A stretch of DNA of 64,000 nucleotides from contig JAZHRO010000050.1 of assembly GCA_037157565.1 (NCBI GenBank), positions 46,076,001 through 46,140,000 of the forward strand, written 5' to 3'. Both the position numbers and the translations under genes were made by a program. Shown piece by piece: positions 11,680-23,482 of this stretch; within the stretch, counting starts at the first letter, position 1; each line of letters opens with the position of its first letter. The notes beneath the pieces were generated by a model. That model worked only from the letters and a program-made list of their open reading frames with translations. It was not told where the DNA came from and did no database searches. This DNA comes from Thalassia testudinum (lineage: Eukaryota > Streptophyta > Magnoliopsida > Alismatales > Hydrocharitaceae).

Positions 11680-12869
11680 CTATTTTCAAAAAATAGGCTT
11701 TCGGGAAAGATTAATTTTTTTGACTTTTAAGGAAAAGGAGATCATGAGACTTTGGTTGATTAAAACACGAAAGGCACGAGATTTGTTAAAGGTAACATTG
11801 AGATTCCTCTTCAAATCCAAAATATTAGATGAATCGGGATCAATGTATCCTTTACAGATTCACAAGTTAACTCCTTGATAATGTAAATGACCCAAAATTA
11901 TTTTGTAGTTAGGATTTCTTTGTCTCTTGAATCCAACTTGCAACTTGCATAATCTTTTAAAACCTTATGTGAGTGCTTTGTAAATGCCAACATTTATAAG
12001 CTCGTGTTTTATTTTTGAAACTTTTTTTTAATTTCCCCCAAGCTTACTTCTAGCTTAATCGAACAATAGATGTGTCAGGATCATCATTCTCGTTACCAAT
12101 CCTCGAGGGGGTTCTGGCACCAATACTTCAAGATAGTACTGTCCAAGACACCACCTAAGAGCTCACAACCCCAAAACACAATGAGGTGTAAAGGGGCACT
12201 CTAAGCAAACTCAAGCTCTTGCTCCGACACTATGGGTAGAGCACCGTCCAAGACACTTAAGCTGCAAAATGCACCTTAATGTTCCGTCTTGAGATATGAA
12301 ATATAGATATAAAGCAGTTCCAAGGTGGTAACATGTTGACATCACATCCTCAAAGGAGGCATTTTTCTCCTTCTCAATGGTGGAAACTCAAACCAATCAT
12401 TTGCTTCGGATTTTACTAAGACTAAATAGGGGCTTTTCTAATTTTTCTAATTCCTTTTAGGGTATTGGTTTTGTGTGTGAAATTTGACACAAGAATTTTA
12501 CAAGGGACACAAGTTTTTGAGTCTAAAATTAAGCCAAATAGTTTTTAGGTCATAAAAGAGATGAAGACACCTGAATCGTCACGAGTTCAGGTGGAATTTA
12601 GAGAATGATACCTAATCTAGTCTAAAAAAAGACCCAAAGATTCTAATAATCAGATTCACATCCTAATCCCTAGTTTGTTAAAGATTAAAACCCATTGTAC
12701 CATGAAAGGATTCCTCAACCTTAGTTCTCAACCTTAGTTCTAATTTCAAAATTTCCTCAAAAAGTTTTCAACATTTTTTTGGTATGCGTGCAAAAAAGTG
12801 AAACAAAAATTTGACTCCTTTTAGGTTTTGAAAATCCTAAATTGCTCGCTAAAATTTGAAAATACGCCC
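11680..12869 (-). other. RE-B trailer, distal part
   Basis: Noncoding 3' region of RE-B, aligned by eye with 48875-50060 of RE-E. In sense direction, a module around 12110-12190 reads GGTGTCTTGGACAGTACTATC followed by TTGAAGTATTGG; RE-E and RE-G carry similar ones. The last five bases (CGCCC, 12865-12869) are the left target-site duplication of RE-C. No gene is seen. Confidence 0.75.
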
Positions 12870-13522
12870 TAATGTAAACATGTTTACATTACATAAAATG
12901 TCTATTTATACATGTTCTTAAGCATAGAATTGCATTACATACTATAAATATTGCATAACATGCATCATCTTGCATTTAGATTAGTCTGAATAAAATGGAG
13001 GTTAATTGTCTCTTTTTATGGTCAGGGACAGGATGACTATTTATCGCAGCCTCGGATCGAAGATCCAATCATACAGATCTGATCAGGGCGACAATTGGAG
13101 TTCAACGACTCCAAGATCGCCCTAATCGGATATCCATAGCATCAGATAGAGACTTAGGAACCCTAGAAGATCAAGGGCCAAGATGGTGTTAATCCGCACT
13201 TCAAATGACAAATCAGATTTCACGGATGGATTCGGATCGACGATAGCAGCCTAACGACGCAAAAATTGGTCCAATTCGACATCCGCGGCACCATCTACAA
13301 CTAATAAAAGATGGACGGTCCAGATGATGCCCCGCGGCACCATCTAGACCCTCCAAATCACTCGCTACCCTACGTTCTCATCCAACAACTGAGAGTTGAT
13401 CAAGTTACCTCCCTCAAGCCACATTTCATATGAGAGGAATTCCACATCTAATCTCAATGGTCAAATCAAGATCCAATGGTCAGCATTAAATAGCACGTGA
13501 ATGCTCTTCTTGTCCTATCCAT

Positions 13523-13584
13523 GCGCATAGCACAGTGGATAAGACCTTGCATGCGTGAGGACGTGCGGTCGAAACCCGCTGTGC
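13523..13584 (+). other. tRNA-like module in RE-C 5' LTR
   Basis: A-box-like TAGCACAGTGG (13528-13538) and B-box-like GGTCGAAACC (13567-13576) are 39 bases apart. End arms GCGCA and TGTGC pair (one G-T). An anticodon-arm-like CCTTG/TGAGG (13545-13560, with G-T pairs) and a T-arm GCGG-TCGAAAC-CCGC with a 7-base loop can be drawn. The acceptor stem is short and the D-arm poor, so it is tRNA-derived rather than a working tRNA gene. Confidence 0.62.
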
Positions 13585-13848
13585 CTTCAAATCAGAAATT
13601 AACATGCGCGGGTGTGGGCGAAATTCCACCCTTGGATTTTGATCATGCGGCAACGGGTGCGCCACGTGGCATGACGAATGGGATGCGTGGCTGCAGGTGT
13701 GCACAGTGGCTGAACTCGAAGCAGTGCAGATGCAATATAGGTTGTCCGATCGTGCGATCGGATGGCTAATATGAGATGAACGTGGAGATGCATTGAGGTA
13801 GCCGGAGATGAGGAGGCGGGGTGCGTGGATCTTTAGCCCACGTTCAGG

Positions 13849-13880
13849 CCTTTAGTGATGGATTTGTCCATCACTAAAGG
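13849..13880 (+). repeat. Hairpin upstream of RE-C 5' LTR TATA box
   Basis: Arms CCTTTAGTGATGGA and TCCATCACTAAAGG are perfect, with a TTTG loop. The 3' LTR copy (19763-19794) has GACGGA/TTCGTC in the same place; the differences are those expected from CpG decay in both arms. Confidence 0.85.
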
Positions 13881-13935
13881 TCCTGAATTAATGTTTTTCA
13901 AATTGTATTGACCCAAATGCCCCCATTCCTTACAA

Positions 13936-13945
13936 CTATAAAGGG
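13936..13945 (+). promoter_or_regulatory. RE-C 5' LTR TATA box
   Basis: CTATAAAGGG, about 55 bases downstream of the hairpin. The 3' LTR copy reads CTATAAAAGG at 19851-19860. Confidence 0.72.
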
Positions 13946-14579
13946 AGACCCCCTCCATACGAAATTCTGATCCCTTCTTTCTCTTCTCTCCCTCTCCAAA
14001 GCTCAAGAGAAGCTTGTCCCACACCTGGGATGCTTCTCAAGAGATAAAGTCAAATTTTCGCCCCCATCTCAGAAGCGGATCTCGCAACGATGACTACGTG
14101 CTACCCCATTCTCGTTCTTCCTGCTTCGTCCTCCTTCTTCCTGCTTCGTTCCTCATCTTTCAAGCGTCGTCTCGCCCGGCTCGTCCTTCAAGCGATCGTT
14201 GAGGAGGATATCTCTCTCTCTCCATTCTTTTTACTGCTTTCTAGTGTAATCATTTTCTGTTTTAATGAGTAGTGTAACGAACAACTTTTTGATAATGAAA
14301 TCCATGTCTATTCCACATCCTTTTTTGGTTTTGTTTGTAATATTCTCGATCTCTTCTATTTATTATAAATAGATAGATAGTTTCCAATCAGCTATTCTGC
14401 TTTGTGACAAATAAAACAAACGCGTATTTCTAATCAAACGTCCACCTCCCTGAATTCGACCTGGGATTTCTATTCCGGTATAAATTTTATTTGTTGAACA
14501 CGAGTTCTTCGCTTTCAAACTACAACGACAGGTTTTCAAAACCAAATACAAAAGCGTAGTAACCTGTAGCTTCAACATT

Positions 14580-14597
14580 TGGCGTCGTTGCTAGGGA
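14580..14597 (+). other. RE-C primer-binding site, tRNA-Asp type
   Basis: TGGCGTCGTTGCTAGGGA, two bases after the LTR; 15 of 18 bases complement the 3' end of plant tRNA-Asp. All three differences are C-to-T or G-to-A. Confidence 0.9.
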
Positions 14598-15755
14598 GGC
14601 GACACTCTTTGATTTTTTTTTCATGTTTTCCAACTTACGAATCATTTACCTCACTTCTCTCCTTTCTTGTTGTGATTGCATGTACTCTTTTGAGACGAGC
14701 AAAAGCGGTAGATTTGAGCAAAGTGCTGTTGAAGGTTCTGTAAGTTTTCCCCCACCTCCCACCCATTAGTTTTCATTCCACCACGTAATAACACAAACAC
14801 AAATCAACCTAGGTGTTCTTATAAACTCTAAGGTTAGTTTTGTTAGTTTGTTTGACACCTGCACCCGCCTCAACCTCTACATTTAAAAAGAAAAATTTTA
14901 AAAAAACTCACAAAGGTACACAACCTAATCTGATTTTCAAACTCAACCGGCAAACTGATCTTTGGAACCGGTACACACATTCAAACACATAATTGAGTAG
15001 AAATCAGATTAGGTAATCACTTGTGTGCCTAATTAAGTGGTGCAACAGGCTAATTGTTTGAGTTGATTGGGCCGAACCACTTCAATTAAAATCAACTCAT
15101 CAAGTAGTTGCCACATAGGTTCAACTCTTAGGGATTTACCAGGCACTCCACATTCTTTAAGTTTCAAAGGAAAACATCTTCACCTGTGCTTGAAACCTGG
15201 TGTGCCAACAAAACTTGTTTGAAAATACCTAAAGTTGAATCCTAAAAGCTACTAAGGAAGATTTGAACCCAAAAATTCACCGCATCAAAAGTAATCTTAC
15301 TTGAAAACCACTAGTTGTGCACTCACGCACACATCAATCAATCATTAAGGGCACAACCCAGATAAAGGGCCCATCACATTCCAAAGCACATTCAGACCTA
15401 GCCCTAAATAAAATAGAGTAGATGTTGGCCTTAAGGATTCGACTCGCTCTTTGGAGCCCAGAACGAGATTATTTTCGATTAGTCTGTTTCTACTGTTCAA
15501 TCTGATATCTAGCTAGGGGAGCAGAATCAAACGATCGTGACTGAGGGGTACACTAGGAACTGGAGGTGCAAGTCGAAGGAAGAACCTTCTCCCCAGTCCC
15601 TCCTTCTAAATGGTTGGATTGAATAGACAGAAGTAGATCAAATCGTTTCTTTATCTCAAGATGGGTTCTGGGAGTCTCTAGGTCTTTTGGCTAGCCCACT
15701 TAAAGACAGGTTTGATTGCTTGTATTGCAGGGCACCTTTCTTCCTCCAGTCTATC
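14598..15755 (+). other. RE-C 5' leader with probable intron 14740-15730
   Basis: Aligned with the leaders of RE-A and RE-D. A donor-like GTAAGT lies at 14740 after a conserved 'gcaaagtgctgttgaagg' type sequence; an acceptor-like TTGTATTGCAG|GG ends at 15730, 26 bases before the start codon of the unknown reading frame. The interior has no supported ORF. Confidence 0.68.
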
Positions 15756-17260
15756 ATGAATCCTTCCACATTTTATATGCATTCCCACTCTATTCCTCCT
15801 GTTATGAGTTATCCACAACATGACGATTATCCCGACTCGTACTGTAATCAACCATCGGTTAGTCGGGATAATTCGGATTGGGGATACAGTTCCAGACCTT
15901 CGTGTTTAGGGTCTAACCCTGAACACTATGATTGTGATTTCTATCCTTCTCAAAGGCACATCGATTATAGATCACCACCCTTTCATGGACAGTCTAATAC
16001 GATCTACAATCAAGGAGGATACACTGATCCTTACCCATCCTCTGATTACATTGCTTTTAGGTCATCACCACTTTTTGAAAAATCCGAAATGATCTATTAT
16101 TAGGAAGGGTATAACGAATCTCAATTTGTTAACTTCTCTGCTCTGATCCCAAACCCACCCAACCCTGAACCAAGTCATTTGGTTCAGGTTAACCAGGTTC
16201 AAGATAAGGTTTTGGCTAACTTGAGGAATACCATACAATCTTTAGAAGTTCAACCAATACCTTGCATTGAAAAATTAGAGCCCCTAATTGAGATGATTGA
16301 TGATTTGAACAAGAATTTGTTGGATTGGCTCTAGGATGTTAAGGATAAGAACCTGGGTGAGTTTTTACTTAGGAAGTTAGCAAAATTAAGAATGAGATTT
16401 GTGGTTGCTTTGGTTCAATCGTAGGATGATTCCTAGGATGAACCCCCTTCAGGAGAGCCAAGGTCAGAACCCGCTCAGGCACCTATTGGGGGGACACATG
16501 TTATGAGGCTGACCAGATTGAATTAGAGCAACCAATTAAGGATGATCTAATTTCTTCACCTGAAATTCCTGAGCTGGGGTACGAGGAAACGTATGTCTCC
16601 ATGAACCAGAAAATGACAGATGATTTTGGGACATACATTAATAAGGATTTTGATTACTTTGATTTTGATGGTGAAGATTCAATTTGCAAAGTCTCACGCG
16701 AGTTTACAAAACACAATTTCTGTGAGACGATTGGGCCTGAGGAATCTGATAGATCATTTGATAGCCCAATAACTGAGGAAACTGATCTTATTGGGGCTCA
16801 CATTATGGATCCAGAATCGCATTTTTTAGAGAATTTAATCCAATGCCTTGATTGTCAGTTACACCCCATTGAGCTTATTAACGATTCTATTTTTGAGATT
16901 ATTAAACCCAAGTCAATTATGATTCAGCCACATCTTTTAGACTTGGAAATTTCAAACGGGGTGATTAATATGCAGGAGGTCCCAAAAGTTGATATTCTGA
17001 ATGAGGAGAACAGAAGCTGGGAAATTCTGATTTGGGAAGCAAACTCCGAAGGAAGTAGAAGACTGAGTCTAAGGGTTCCAATTCATCTGAAACCATCAAA
17101 CCAAGAACCTTACGACATTTGTTCTGAGGATGTTCAACCCAAGCATACATTCATTGATTATCCTTTTGATATCGAATTCTCTGCAACCCGACTCTTTGGT
17201 TGCATCCTCATAAATCACAGGCCCGACCCTGCTTGCATATTGATTTTAGGTTTTGGGTAA
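15756..17260 (+). pseudogene. Unknown reading frame of RE-C, homologous to RE-D, broken
   Basis: I do not recognise this protein family. It starts MNPSTFYMHS at 15756, just after the probable splice acceptor. The first ~115 residues are rich in Tyr, Pro, Ser and Asp (DNSDWGYSSRPS, DYRSPPFHGQ). After a TAG at 16101 the frame continues with HLVQVNQVQDKVLANLRNTI, a likely helix, and more stops near 16332, 16422 and 16434. A shift at a G run near 16490 leads into the second half, open from 16601 to 17260: strongly acidic, ending in a conserved block W-E-A-N, R-V-P, L-K-P, YDIC, EDVQPK and a final D-Y. RE-D has the same order of blocks. No protease, RT, integrase, zinc-knuckle or membrane motif is visible. 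A diverged Gag or a structural accessory protein are possibilities only. Confidence 0.7.
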
Positions 17261-18819
17261 TTTTTATCCAAAACCTTAGATATTTTCGATTATGGGGTAT
17301 GGATCTGCACCACAATCTGGTCCACATTTATGGCATCTGCTGGTAGGTCAGAGGTTTCATTTTTTTATTCTGATTCTGATCTGCACCTGTGAATTCTTTA
17401 TTACTCTTCTTTGTATAGTGTGCCTAGCTGAAGGCACTAAATTCATCACGTATATAGTTTTTTTTTAGTTTATCTCAGAGCGGACCCGACATTCACGCAA
17501 TTCAGGTGCTTTCTACTCTATTTCACTCTGTTTTATGTCTTTTTAATACAATGAGGACATTGCATTAGATAGGCATGGGAGGGTGGATATTCATCTCTGA
17601 ATTTATTCGTCAGCTCCGTAGATTCATTTTATTTTCTTTTATTTATATATATAAAAAAAATTTGTGGAATTAGGAAAGAGAACTTGGGCTTAAGAAAAAT
17701 TTTCAATCTTAGGAAATATTACATTAAGATCTGAACACGAAGACCCTTCAGGTCTTCAAACTTAATCAGCCTATGTATTCACTAAAATGTGGATTTGTTT
17801 TTCGAGTCCTCGCCAACTTGAATTTTATTTTAATTTGAGTAAATAAGTTTGGGTGATAAGTACACGACTTATCAACCCGCCTTCTGATTTGAGGGAACCT
17901 TAAGTCTAAAGCATCTACACACTATCTCGTCACTGACTCGTTATTCGGCAATTTTAACGAAAATTGGGTAGCTAATGAACCTTCTAGTGTGATATGGCTA
18001 GCAAGTTATCGTGGGTAACAGCCTATAGGTAGGTTGTCCAGAGCCCAGTCACTGGACCATTCTCTTCTTGCTGCCTTTAGGTAAATCTTAAACCAGGGAA
18101 GCCACCTACTTCAAAAAAAAAACAAATATAAAGTCAAAAAGAAAAGAAAAATAAAAGGAGAAAAGAAAAAAAGAAAATAAAAGAAACAAGCCACACTTTG
18201 CCTCATGAGCATGGCTGGCAAGTTGTCGGTGGTAACAGCTCATCGACTAGTTGTCCAGAACCCAGCTCAAGAAATGCACTTAAAATTCTCAAAACACTTA
18301 GGAAGAAGCGGAGAAGTAGAATAAACCAGGGAATTATACACTGGATTCACCCTTGTGTTGACCCCATAAAAATAAAAGTTGGGAGAAAGCTACCAGTTGT
18401 AAAGATACACCTTTAGGCAGAACTCCCTTTTTAAGGTCACCTAGAGGTGTAGAAACCCGAAGTCCGTTCTAATTGTTGATTAATGAGTCTATTACATTCA
18501 CAATAAGATGCTTAGAACTTAGGATTCTCATCAAATCTTGGGTGAGTTGAATGGTCGTAGAAAGCCACTCTTAAACCCTAAACTCAAAAATCAAAAAAAA
18601 ATTAGAAAAGAAGAAAAAGAGAAAAAGAAATTTTTCTTTGAATAAGGCAAGGGCTTGAGGCGGTCTGCATTTTGGCAGATACCTGGGCGCTATTGTGTCT
18701 TTGAAAGTTTAGATCCTAAGTAAAAATTTTCTTACTATTGAAAATAACTTATGCCCAAATAATCCAACCTAATTCTTTTATAAATAGCATGTAGTTTTTG
18801 CTAGGGACTATCAAAAAAT
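17261..18819 (+). other. RE-C 3' untranslated trailer
   Basis: It contains, in order, the second polypurine-like motif (17548-17586), the GATAAGTACACGACTTATC stem-loop (17851-17878), two copies of a ~62-base module (17988-18050 and 18205-18265) and AG-rich runs (18110-18190, 18590-18640). A perfect counterpart of this order occurs in RE-A and RE-D. The ORF at 18198-18416 spans the second module and has no coding support. Confidence 0.8.
17548..17586 (+). other. RE-C second polypurine-like motif
   Basis: ACAATGAGGACATTGCAT, five bases, then AGGCATGGGAGGGTGG. It lies about 290 bases after the unknown reading frame and 1.25 kb before the true polypurine tract, although this element has no pol gene. 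Confidence 0.75.
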
Positions 18820-18832
18820 AGGCATGGGGGTG
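18796..18832 (+). other. RE-C polypurine tract with upstream stem-loop
   Basis: TTTTGCTAG, GGA, CTATCAAAA (one changed base from a perfect stem) is followed after three bases by TAGGCATGGGGGTG, which abuts the 3' LTR. Confidence 0.88.
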
Positions 18833-20508
18833 TGATGTAAACATGTTTACATTACATAAAATGTCTATTTATGCATATTCTTAGCATAGAATTGCATTAC
18901 ATACTATAAATATTGCATAACATGCATCATCCTGCAGTTAGATTAGTCTGAATAAAATGGAGGTTAATTGTCTCTTTTTATGGCCAGGGACAAGGCGATT
19001 GTTTACTGGGGCCTCATATCGAAGATCCAACCATATAGATCTGATCAGGGCGACGATTGGAGTTCAATGACTCCAAGATTGCCCTAATCGGATATCCGTA
19101 GCATCAGATAGAGACTGAGAAACCCTAAAAGGTCAAGGGCCAAGATGGTATTAATCCACACTTCAGATGACAAATTATATCGCACGAATGGATTTGGATC
19201 GACGATCGTAGCCTAACGGGGCAAAAATCGATCCAATCCGACTTCCGTGGCACCATCTACAACTAATAGAAGATGGACAGTCCAGATGATGCCACGTGGC
19301 ACCATCTAGACCCTCCAAATCACTCGTTGCCCTACCTTCTCATCCAACGGCTGAGAGTTGATCAAGTTACCTCCCTCAAGCAACATTTCATATGAGAGGA
19401 ATTCCACATCTAATGTCAATCATCAAATCAAGATCCAACGATCAGCATTAAATAGCATGTGAACGCTCTTCATGAGATATCCACGTGCGTAGCGCAGTGG
19501 ATAAGACCTTGATCGCATGAGGATGCGAGGTCGAAACCTGTTGTGCCTTTAAATTAGATATTAACGTGTGCAGGTGCAGGCTAAACTATCCCCTTGGATT
19601 TTGATCATGCGGTATCAGGCGCGCCACGTGGAGTGATGAATGAGATGCGTGGCCGTAGGTGTGCGCAGCGGCGTAGATGCAATATAGGCCGTCCGTGGAG
19701 ATACGTTGAGGCAACCGGAGATGAGGAGGCAGGGGTGCACGGAATCTTTAGCCCATGTTTAGGCCTTTAGTGACGGATTTATTCGTCACTAAAGGTCCTA
19801 AATTAATGTTTTTCAAAATGTAATGACCAAAATGCCCACATTCCTTGCAACTATAAAAGGAGACCCCCTCCATACGAAATTCTGATCCCTTCTTTCTCTT
19901 CTCTCCCTCTCCAAAGCTCAAAAGAAGCTTGTCCCACACCCAGGACGTTTCTCAAGAGATAAAGTCAAATTTTCGCTCCCATTTCGGAAGCGGATCTCGC
20001 GATGATGACGACATGCTGCCCCGTTTCTATTCTTCCCGCTTCGTCCTCCTTCCTGCTCCGTTCCCTGTCTTCCAGGCATCGTCCCGTCCGACTCGTCCTC
20101 CAAGCGATCGTCGAGGAGGATATCTCTCTCCCTCCATTCTTTTTACTGCTTTCTAGAGCAGATTTACTGCTTTATAGTGTAATCATTTTCCGCTTTAATA
20201 AGTATAACGAACAACATTTTGATAATGAAATCCATGTCTATTCTACATCCTTTTTTGATTTTGTTTGTAATATTCTCTCTCTCTCTTCTATTTATTGTAA
20301 ATAGATAGATAGTTTCCAATCAACTATTCTACTTCGTGACAAATAAAACAAACGCGTATTTCTAATCAAACATCTGCCTCCCTGAATTCGACCCAGGATT
20401 TCTATTCCAATATAAATTTTATTTATTGAACACTAGTTATTCTCTTTCAAACTACAATGACGGGTTTTCAAAACCAATACGATAGCGTAGTAACTTGTAG
20501 CTTCAACA
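18833..20508 (+). repeat. RE-C 3' LTR (1676 bp)
   Basis: It starts TGATGTAAACATG and ends CTTCAACA before the CGCCC duplication. Parts in order: U3 stem-loop (19039-19093), tRNA-like module (19482-19547; A-box TAGCGCAGTGG at 19490, B-box GGTCGAAACC at 19529), hairpin (19763-19794) and TATA box (19851-19860). Confidence 0.93.
19482..19547 (+). other. tRNA-like module in RE-C 3' LTR
   Basis: TAGCGCAGTGGATAAGACC with GGTCGAAACC 39 bases on; an anticodon-arm-like CCTTG/TGAGG is kept (19506-19521) while the T-arm is weaker than in the 5' LTR. Confidence 0.6.
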
Positions 20509-20659
20509 CGCCCCCCATGCTTAAGTTATGCCATGTCCTCATGTAGTAGGAAGGGAAAAGAAATCACCTTGGTGAAGGCAATCGGAATCAAGATAGTCAA
20601 AACCTCTTAAAAATGAAAAATGGAAAGCAGGAAAAATGATGGGTTATCTCCCATCTAGT
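20509..20659 (-). other. RE-B trailer, proximal part, with second polypurine-like motif
   Basis: On the minus strand ATGAGGACATGGCATAACTT is followed by AAGCATGGGGGGCG (20545-20509). The right target-site duplication of RE-C (20509-20513) is the end of this G run, so RE-C inserted in the motif itself. Confidence 0.78.
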
Positions 20660-21766
20660 GCTATCTTTTATGCAATTCAGCTGAGCATGAAGTCACTAAT
20701 CGGGTATGTTGTGGAGGCCTTGAGAGTCAGATTTCGCATTAAGGGTGTTATTAAAATAGGGCTTAAGCCATTGGCCATTGACTTTGAAAGTGTTGTTGGT
20801 TTTTGGATCCAAACTTTAAACGACACCATGGGGATAGGTTTGAATTACAATGTAAGGACTAGTCCATTTAGATTTTAGTTTACAAGGAAACAGTCTTAAC
20901 CTCACATCTAAAAGCCACACACGTTGATCAGGTTCAAAAGATTTCCGAACGATGAATTTGTCATGAAGTTTCTTTGTTCAATCTTTGTAAATGCATACAT
21001 TTTCATAAGCCATGTTGCGAAGTTATTTAAGTTCAATTAATTTCAATTTCCTGTGTTTTCCAATCACGTCCAAATTGTAATTAAACTCTTTTGTTGCCTA
21101 ATAAGCCATGTGTTCCAGCTCAACCGAGAGGTGACATGCCTTGCCAAAAATTAGGTGGAAAGGTGACATGCCGATCAGGGTTTTGAAAGCCGTATGATAA
21201 GCCCATAATGCATCATTAAGTTTGATTGACCAGTTTTTTCGATCGGGCTTTACTGTCTTTTGCAAAATGTTTTTAATCTCTTGGTTGGAGACTTCAGCTT
21301 GGCCATTTGTTTGAGGGTGATATGGTGTAGAGATTTTATGGTTCACCCCATATTTAGCGAGTAGTTGACGAAATTAGGAGTGTGTAAAATGCGATCCTCT
21401 ATCACTAATTATGTCCTTGGGAACACCAAAACGTGTAAAAATGTTTTTCTTAATAAAATCCATGATAAGCTGATATACTACTTCGATCCATTTTGAAACG
21501 TAGTAGACAGTGACTAAAATGAACTGGTACCCAAAAGAAGTGACGAACGGTCCCATGAAATCAATGCCCCACACATCAAAGATCTCAACTTCCAAAATTG
21601 GGTTGAGGGGCATCGTTTCCTTAGAGTTCATGTTGCTGATGCTCTGGCAACGCACACAAGACCGTGAGAATTTAGGAGCATCCTTGTGTATTCTAGGCCA
21701 ATAAAATCTGACATTTAAAACGTTGGCCGCCGTTTTCTTCCCCAAAAAATGTCTGTCGCAAGCCAT
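20660..21766 (-). pseudogene. pol: RE-B integrase (degenerate)
   Basis: In sense order: zinc-region HFLGKKTAANVL and SCVRCQSISNM, core GIDFMGPF (first Asp), a run SKWIEVV followed by a short deletion relative to [13 protein letters not shown] (second Asp), then after a stop [18 protein letters not shown] with an intact third catalytic Glu, and [17 protein letters not shown]. The C-terminal basic module (to about 20740) is recognisable only in fragments with frame changes. It aligns best with RE-E. Confidence 0.88.
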
Positions 21767-22523
21767 TGAATGAAAGTGGTTTAGAATATCATGTGTTTCT
21801 GAATCAGGAACACACTATCCAATGACTTGGTCGACATAGATACAGAATAGATTGGGGTCCTCCCAAAAGTAATATTTGATCTCGACAAAGAACTTATCTA
21901 TTTTTTGTTTAGGCCAATTAGAAGGGAATCATCTAGTGATGAGATAATTAGCAAAATCAGCATACCAAGTGAGGGATTTCAGTGTTGGGAGCATTTCATT
22001 CAAAAAGACATCTATTTGGGTCAATACATCACCAATCTTGAGTCTTGATAGGTGATCGGCCATGACATCTTGTGAACCCACTTTATCTTTGATCTCCAAA
22101 TCAAATTATTGTAACAATAAAATCCATCAAATTAAGTGAGGTTTCGCATCTTTCGTGTTAATATTTCAAGGCCGAGTGATCAATGTAGATTGTGATGTGT
22201 GACCTTAATAAATAGGAACAGAATTTTTCAAGGGCAAAAACAATCGCAAGAAGTTCTTTTTCGATAACAGTATAATTCCGTTGTGTTTCATCAAGGGTTT
22301 TACTGGCATAATAAATCACAACGGGTTTCTTGTTGATTCTTTGCCCTAGGATGGCTCCTACTACATAATCTGAGGCATCTGTCATAAGCTCAAAAGGATG
22401 AGTCTAGTGGGGTGCTTGCAAAATGGGTTCCTCAATAATCGCTTGTTTCAAAATATTAAAACTCTCCAAGTATTTTTTATCAAAGTCAAATGGTTGGTCT
22501 TTAGTTAAAAGGTGGCTTAAAGG
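21767..22523 (-). pseudogene. pol: RE-B RNase H (degenerate)
   Basis: The open part (22158-22385) shows [33 protein letters not shown] split by no stop, then [18 protein letters not shown] and YIDHSALKY. The catalytic Asp, Glu and Asp are present although TDH has become IDH. Further left the link to integrase is shifted and has stops. Confidence 0.85.
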
Positions 22524-23482
22524 TTAGGAGATTCTGGAGAAATCCTTAATGAATTGTCGATAGAATCCCACATGCCTAAAAAAATATCGTATTTGTTTCA
22601 CCAAATTGGGTGGGGAAAGTTTTGAGATTGTATCAACTTTAGCTTTATCCATCGAGATTCCTTTACTAGAAATAACATGCGTAGGACAATGCCTTCTTGA
22701 ACCATGAAATGACTCTTTTCCCAACTAAGAACTAGGTTATCCTTAATACATTTTTGGAGAGTTCTTTCAACATTCCAAAGACAATGATCAAAAGAATCTC
22801 TAAAAATGGAAAGATCATCCATAAAGACCTATAGGCAATCACCTACTAAATTAGAGAAGATTGCTAACATACACCATTGAAAAGTCGTGGGTGCATTACA
22901 CAATCTAAAGGGCATTCTTCAGAAAGCAAAGGTTCTGAAGAGGTAAGTGAAAGTGGTCTTTTCTTAGTCCTCAGGGTGGACCGCCACTTAATTGTAGCCG
23001 GAATATCCATCTAAAAAGTAATAATATTCTTGTTTAGCTAGCCACTCCAAAATTTGATCCATAAAGGGGAGCAAAAAAGGATCCTTCTTTGTGGTGGAAT
23101 TTAATTTCTGGTAATCAATACAAACACGCCATGAAGAGGTAGTCCTAGTTGGGATTTCTTCACCCTTATCATTTGTAACAATAGTGAGGCCAGCTTTCTT
23201 GGGTAGGACTTGTGTAGGGCCGATCCACTGGCTATCGGAGATAGGGTAAATAATTCCTACATCAAGCCATTTAATGATTTACTATTTTACGACCTCCTAC
23301 AAATTAGGGTTTAAGTGACATTGAGGTTGGCGGGAGGGTCTAGAGTCGTCCTCAAGATAAATGTGGTGACTGCAATAGGATGCATCAATGCCTTTTAAAT
23401 CGTTTAAAGTCCAACCAATTTCTTTTTGATATTTGTTCAAAAGTTGGAGTAGCTTTTCCTCTTGTGCCCAGAAAGATGTGCA
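22524..23482 (-). pseudogene. pol: RE-B reverse transcriptase (degenerate)
   Basis: The recognisable blocks lie in at least two frames: MDDLSIFRDSFDH (the catalytic Asp pair intact, 22820-22780), LSWEKSHFMVQEGIV, then VKQIRYFFRHVGFYRQFIKDF. Upstream, fragments of the WRVCIDYQKLN and PFMDQILEWLAKQ regions can be followed to about 23450. Numerous stops. Confidence 0.83.

Larger units (their letters stand above)
12870..14577 (+). repeat. RE-C 5' LTR (1708 bp)
   Basis: It starts TAATGTAAACATG (the canonical TG is mutated to TA; the other copy has TGATGT) and ends TTCAACA. It has the terminal palindrome TGTAAACATGTTTACA, the U3 stem-loop (13077-13132), a tRNA-like module (13523-13584), a long hairpin (13849-13880), a TATA box (13936-13943) and the U5 motif 'ctccctgaattcgacctggg'. 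Confidence 0.93.
12870..20508 (+). mobile_element. RE-C: complete non-autonomous LTR element (7639 bp)
   Basis: Flanked by CGCCC at 12865-12869 and 20509-20513. It has a 5' LTR (12870-14577), tRNA-Asp-type PBS, 1.2-kb leader, one conserved but broken reading frame of unknown function, trailer, polypurine tract and 3' LTR (18833-20508). The 4.25-kb interior contains no gag, protease, RT, RNase H or integrase. LTR, leader and trailer resemble those of RE-A, so RE-A-type proteins probably mobilised it. The LTRs differ at about 7-8% of sites in the part compared by eye. Its insertion site is inside the second polypurine-like motif of RE-B. Confidence 0.94.

Noticed and set aside
13523..13584. A genuine tRNA gene
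   Set aside because: Acceptor stem too short, D-arm poor, T-loop shifted and the copy is repeated with the LTRs; reported as a tRNA-like module only.
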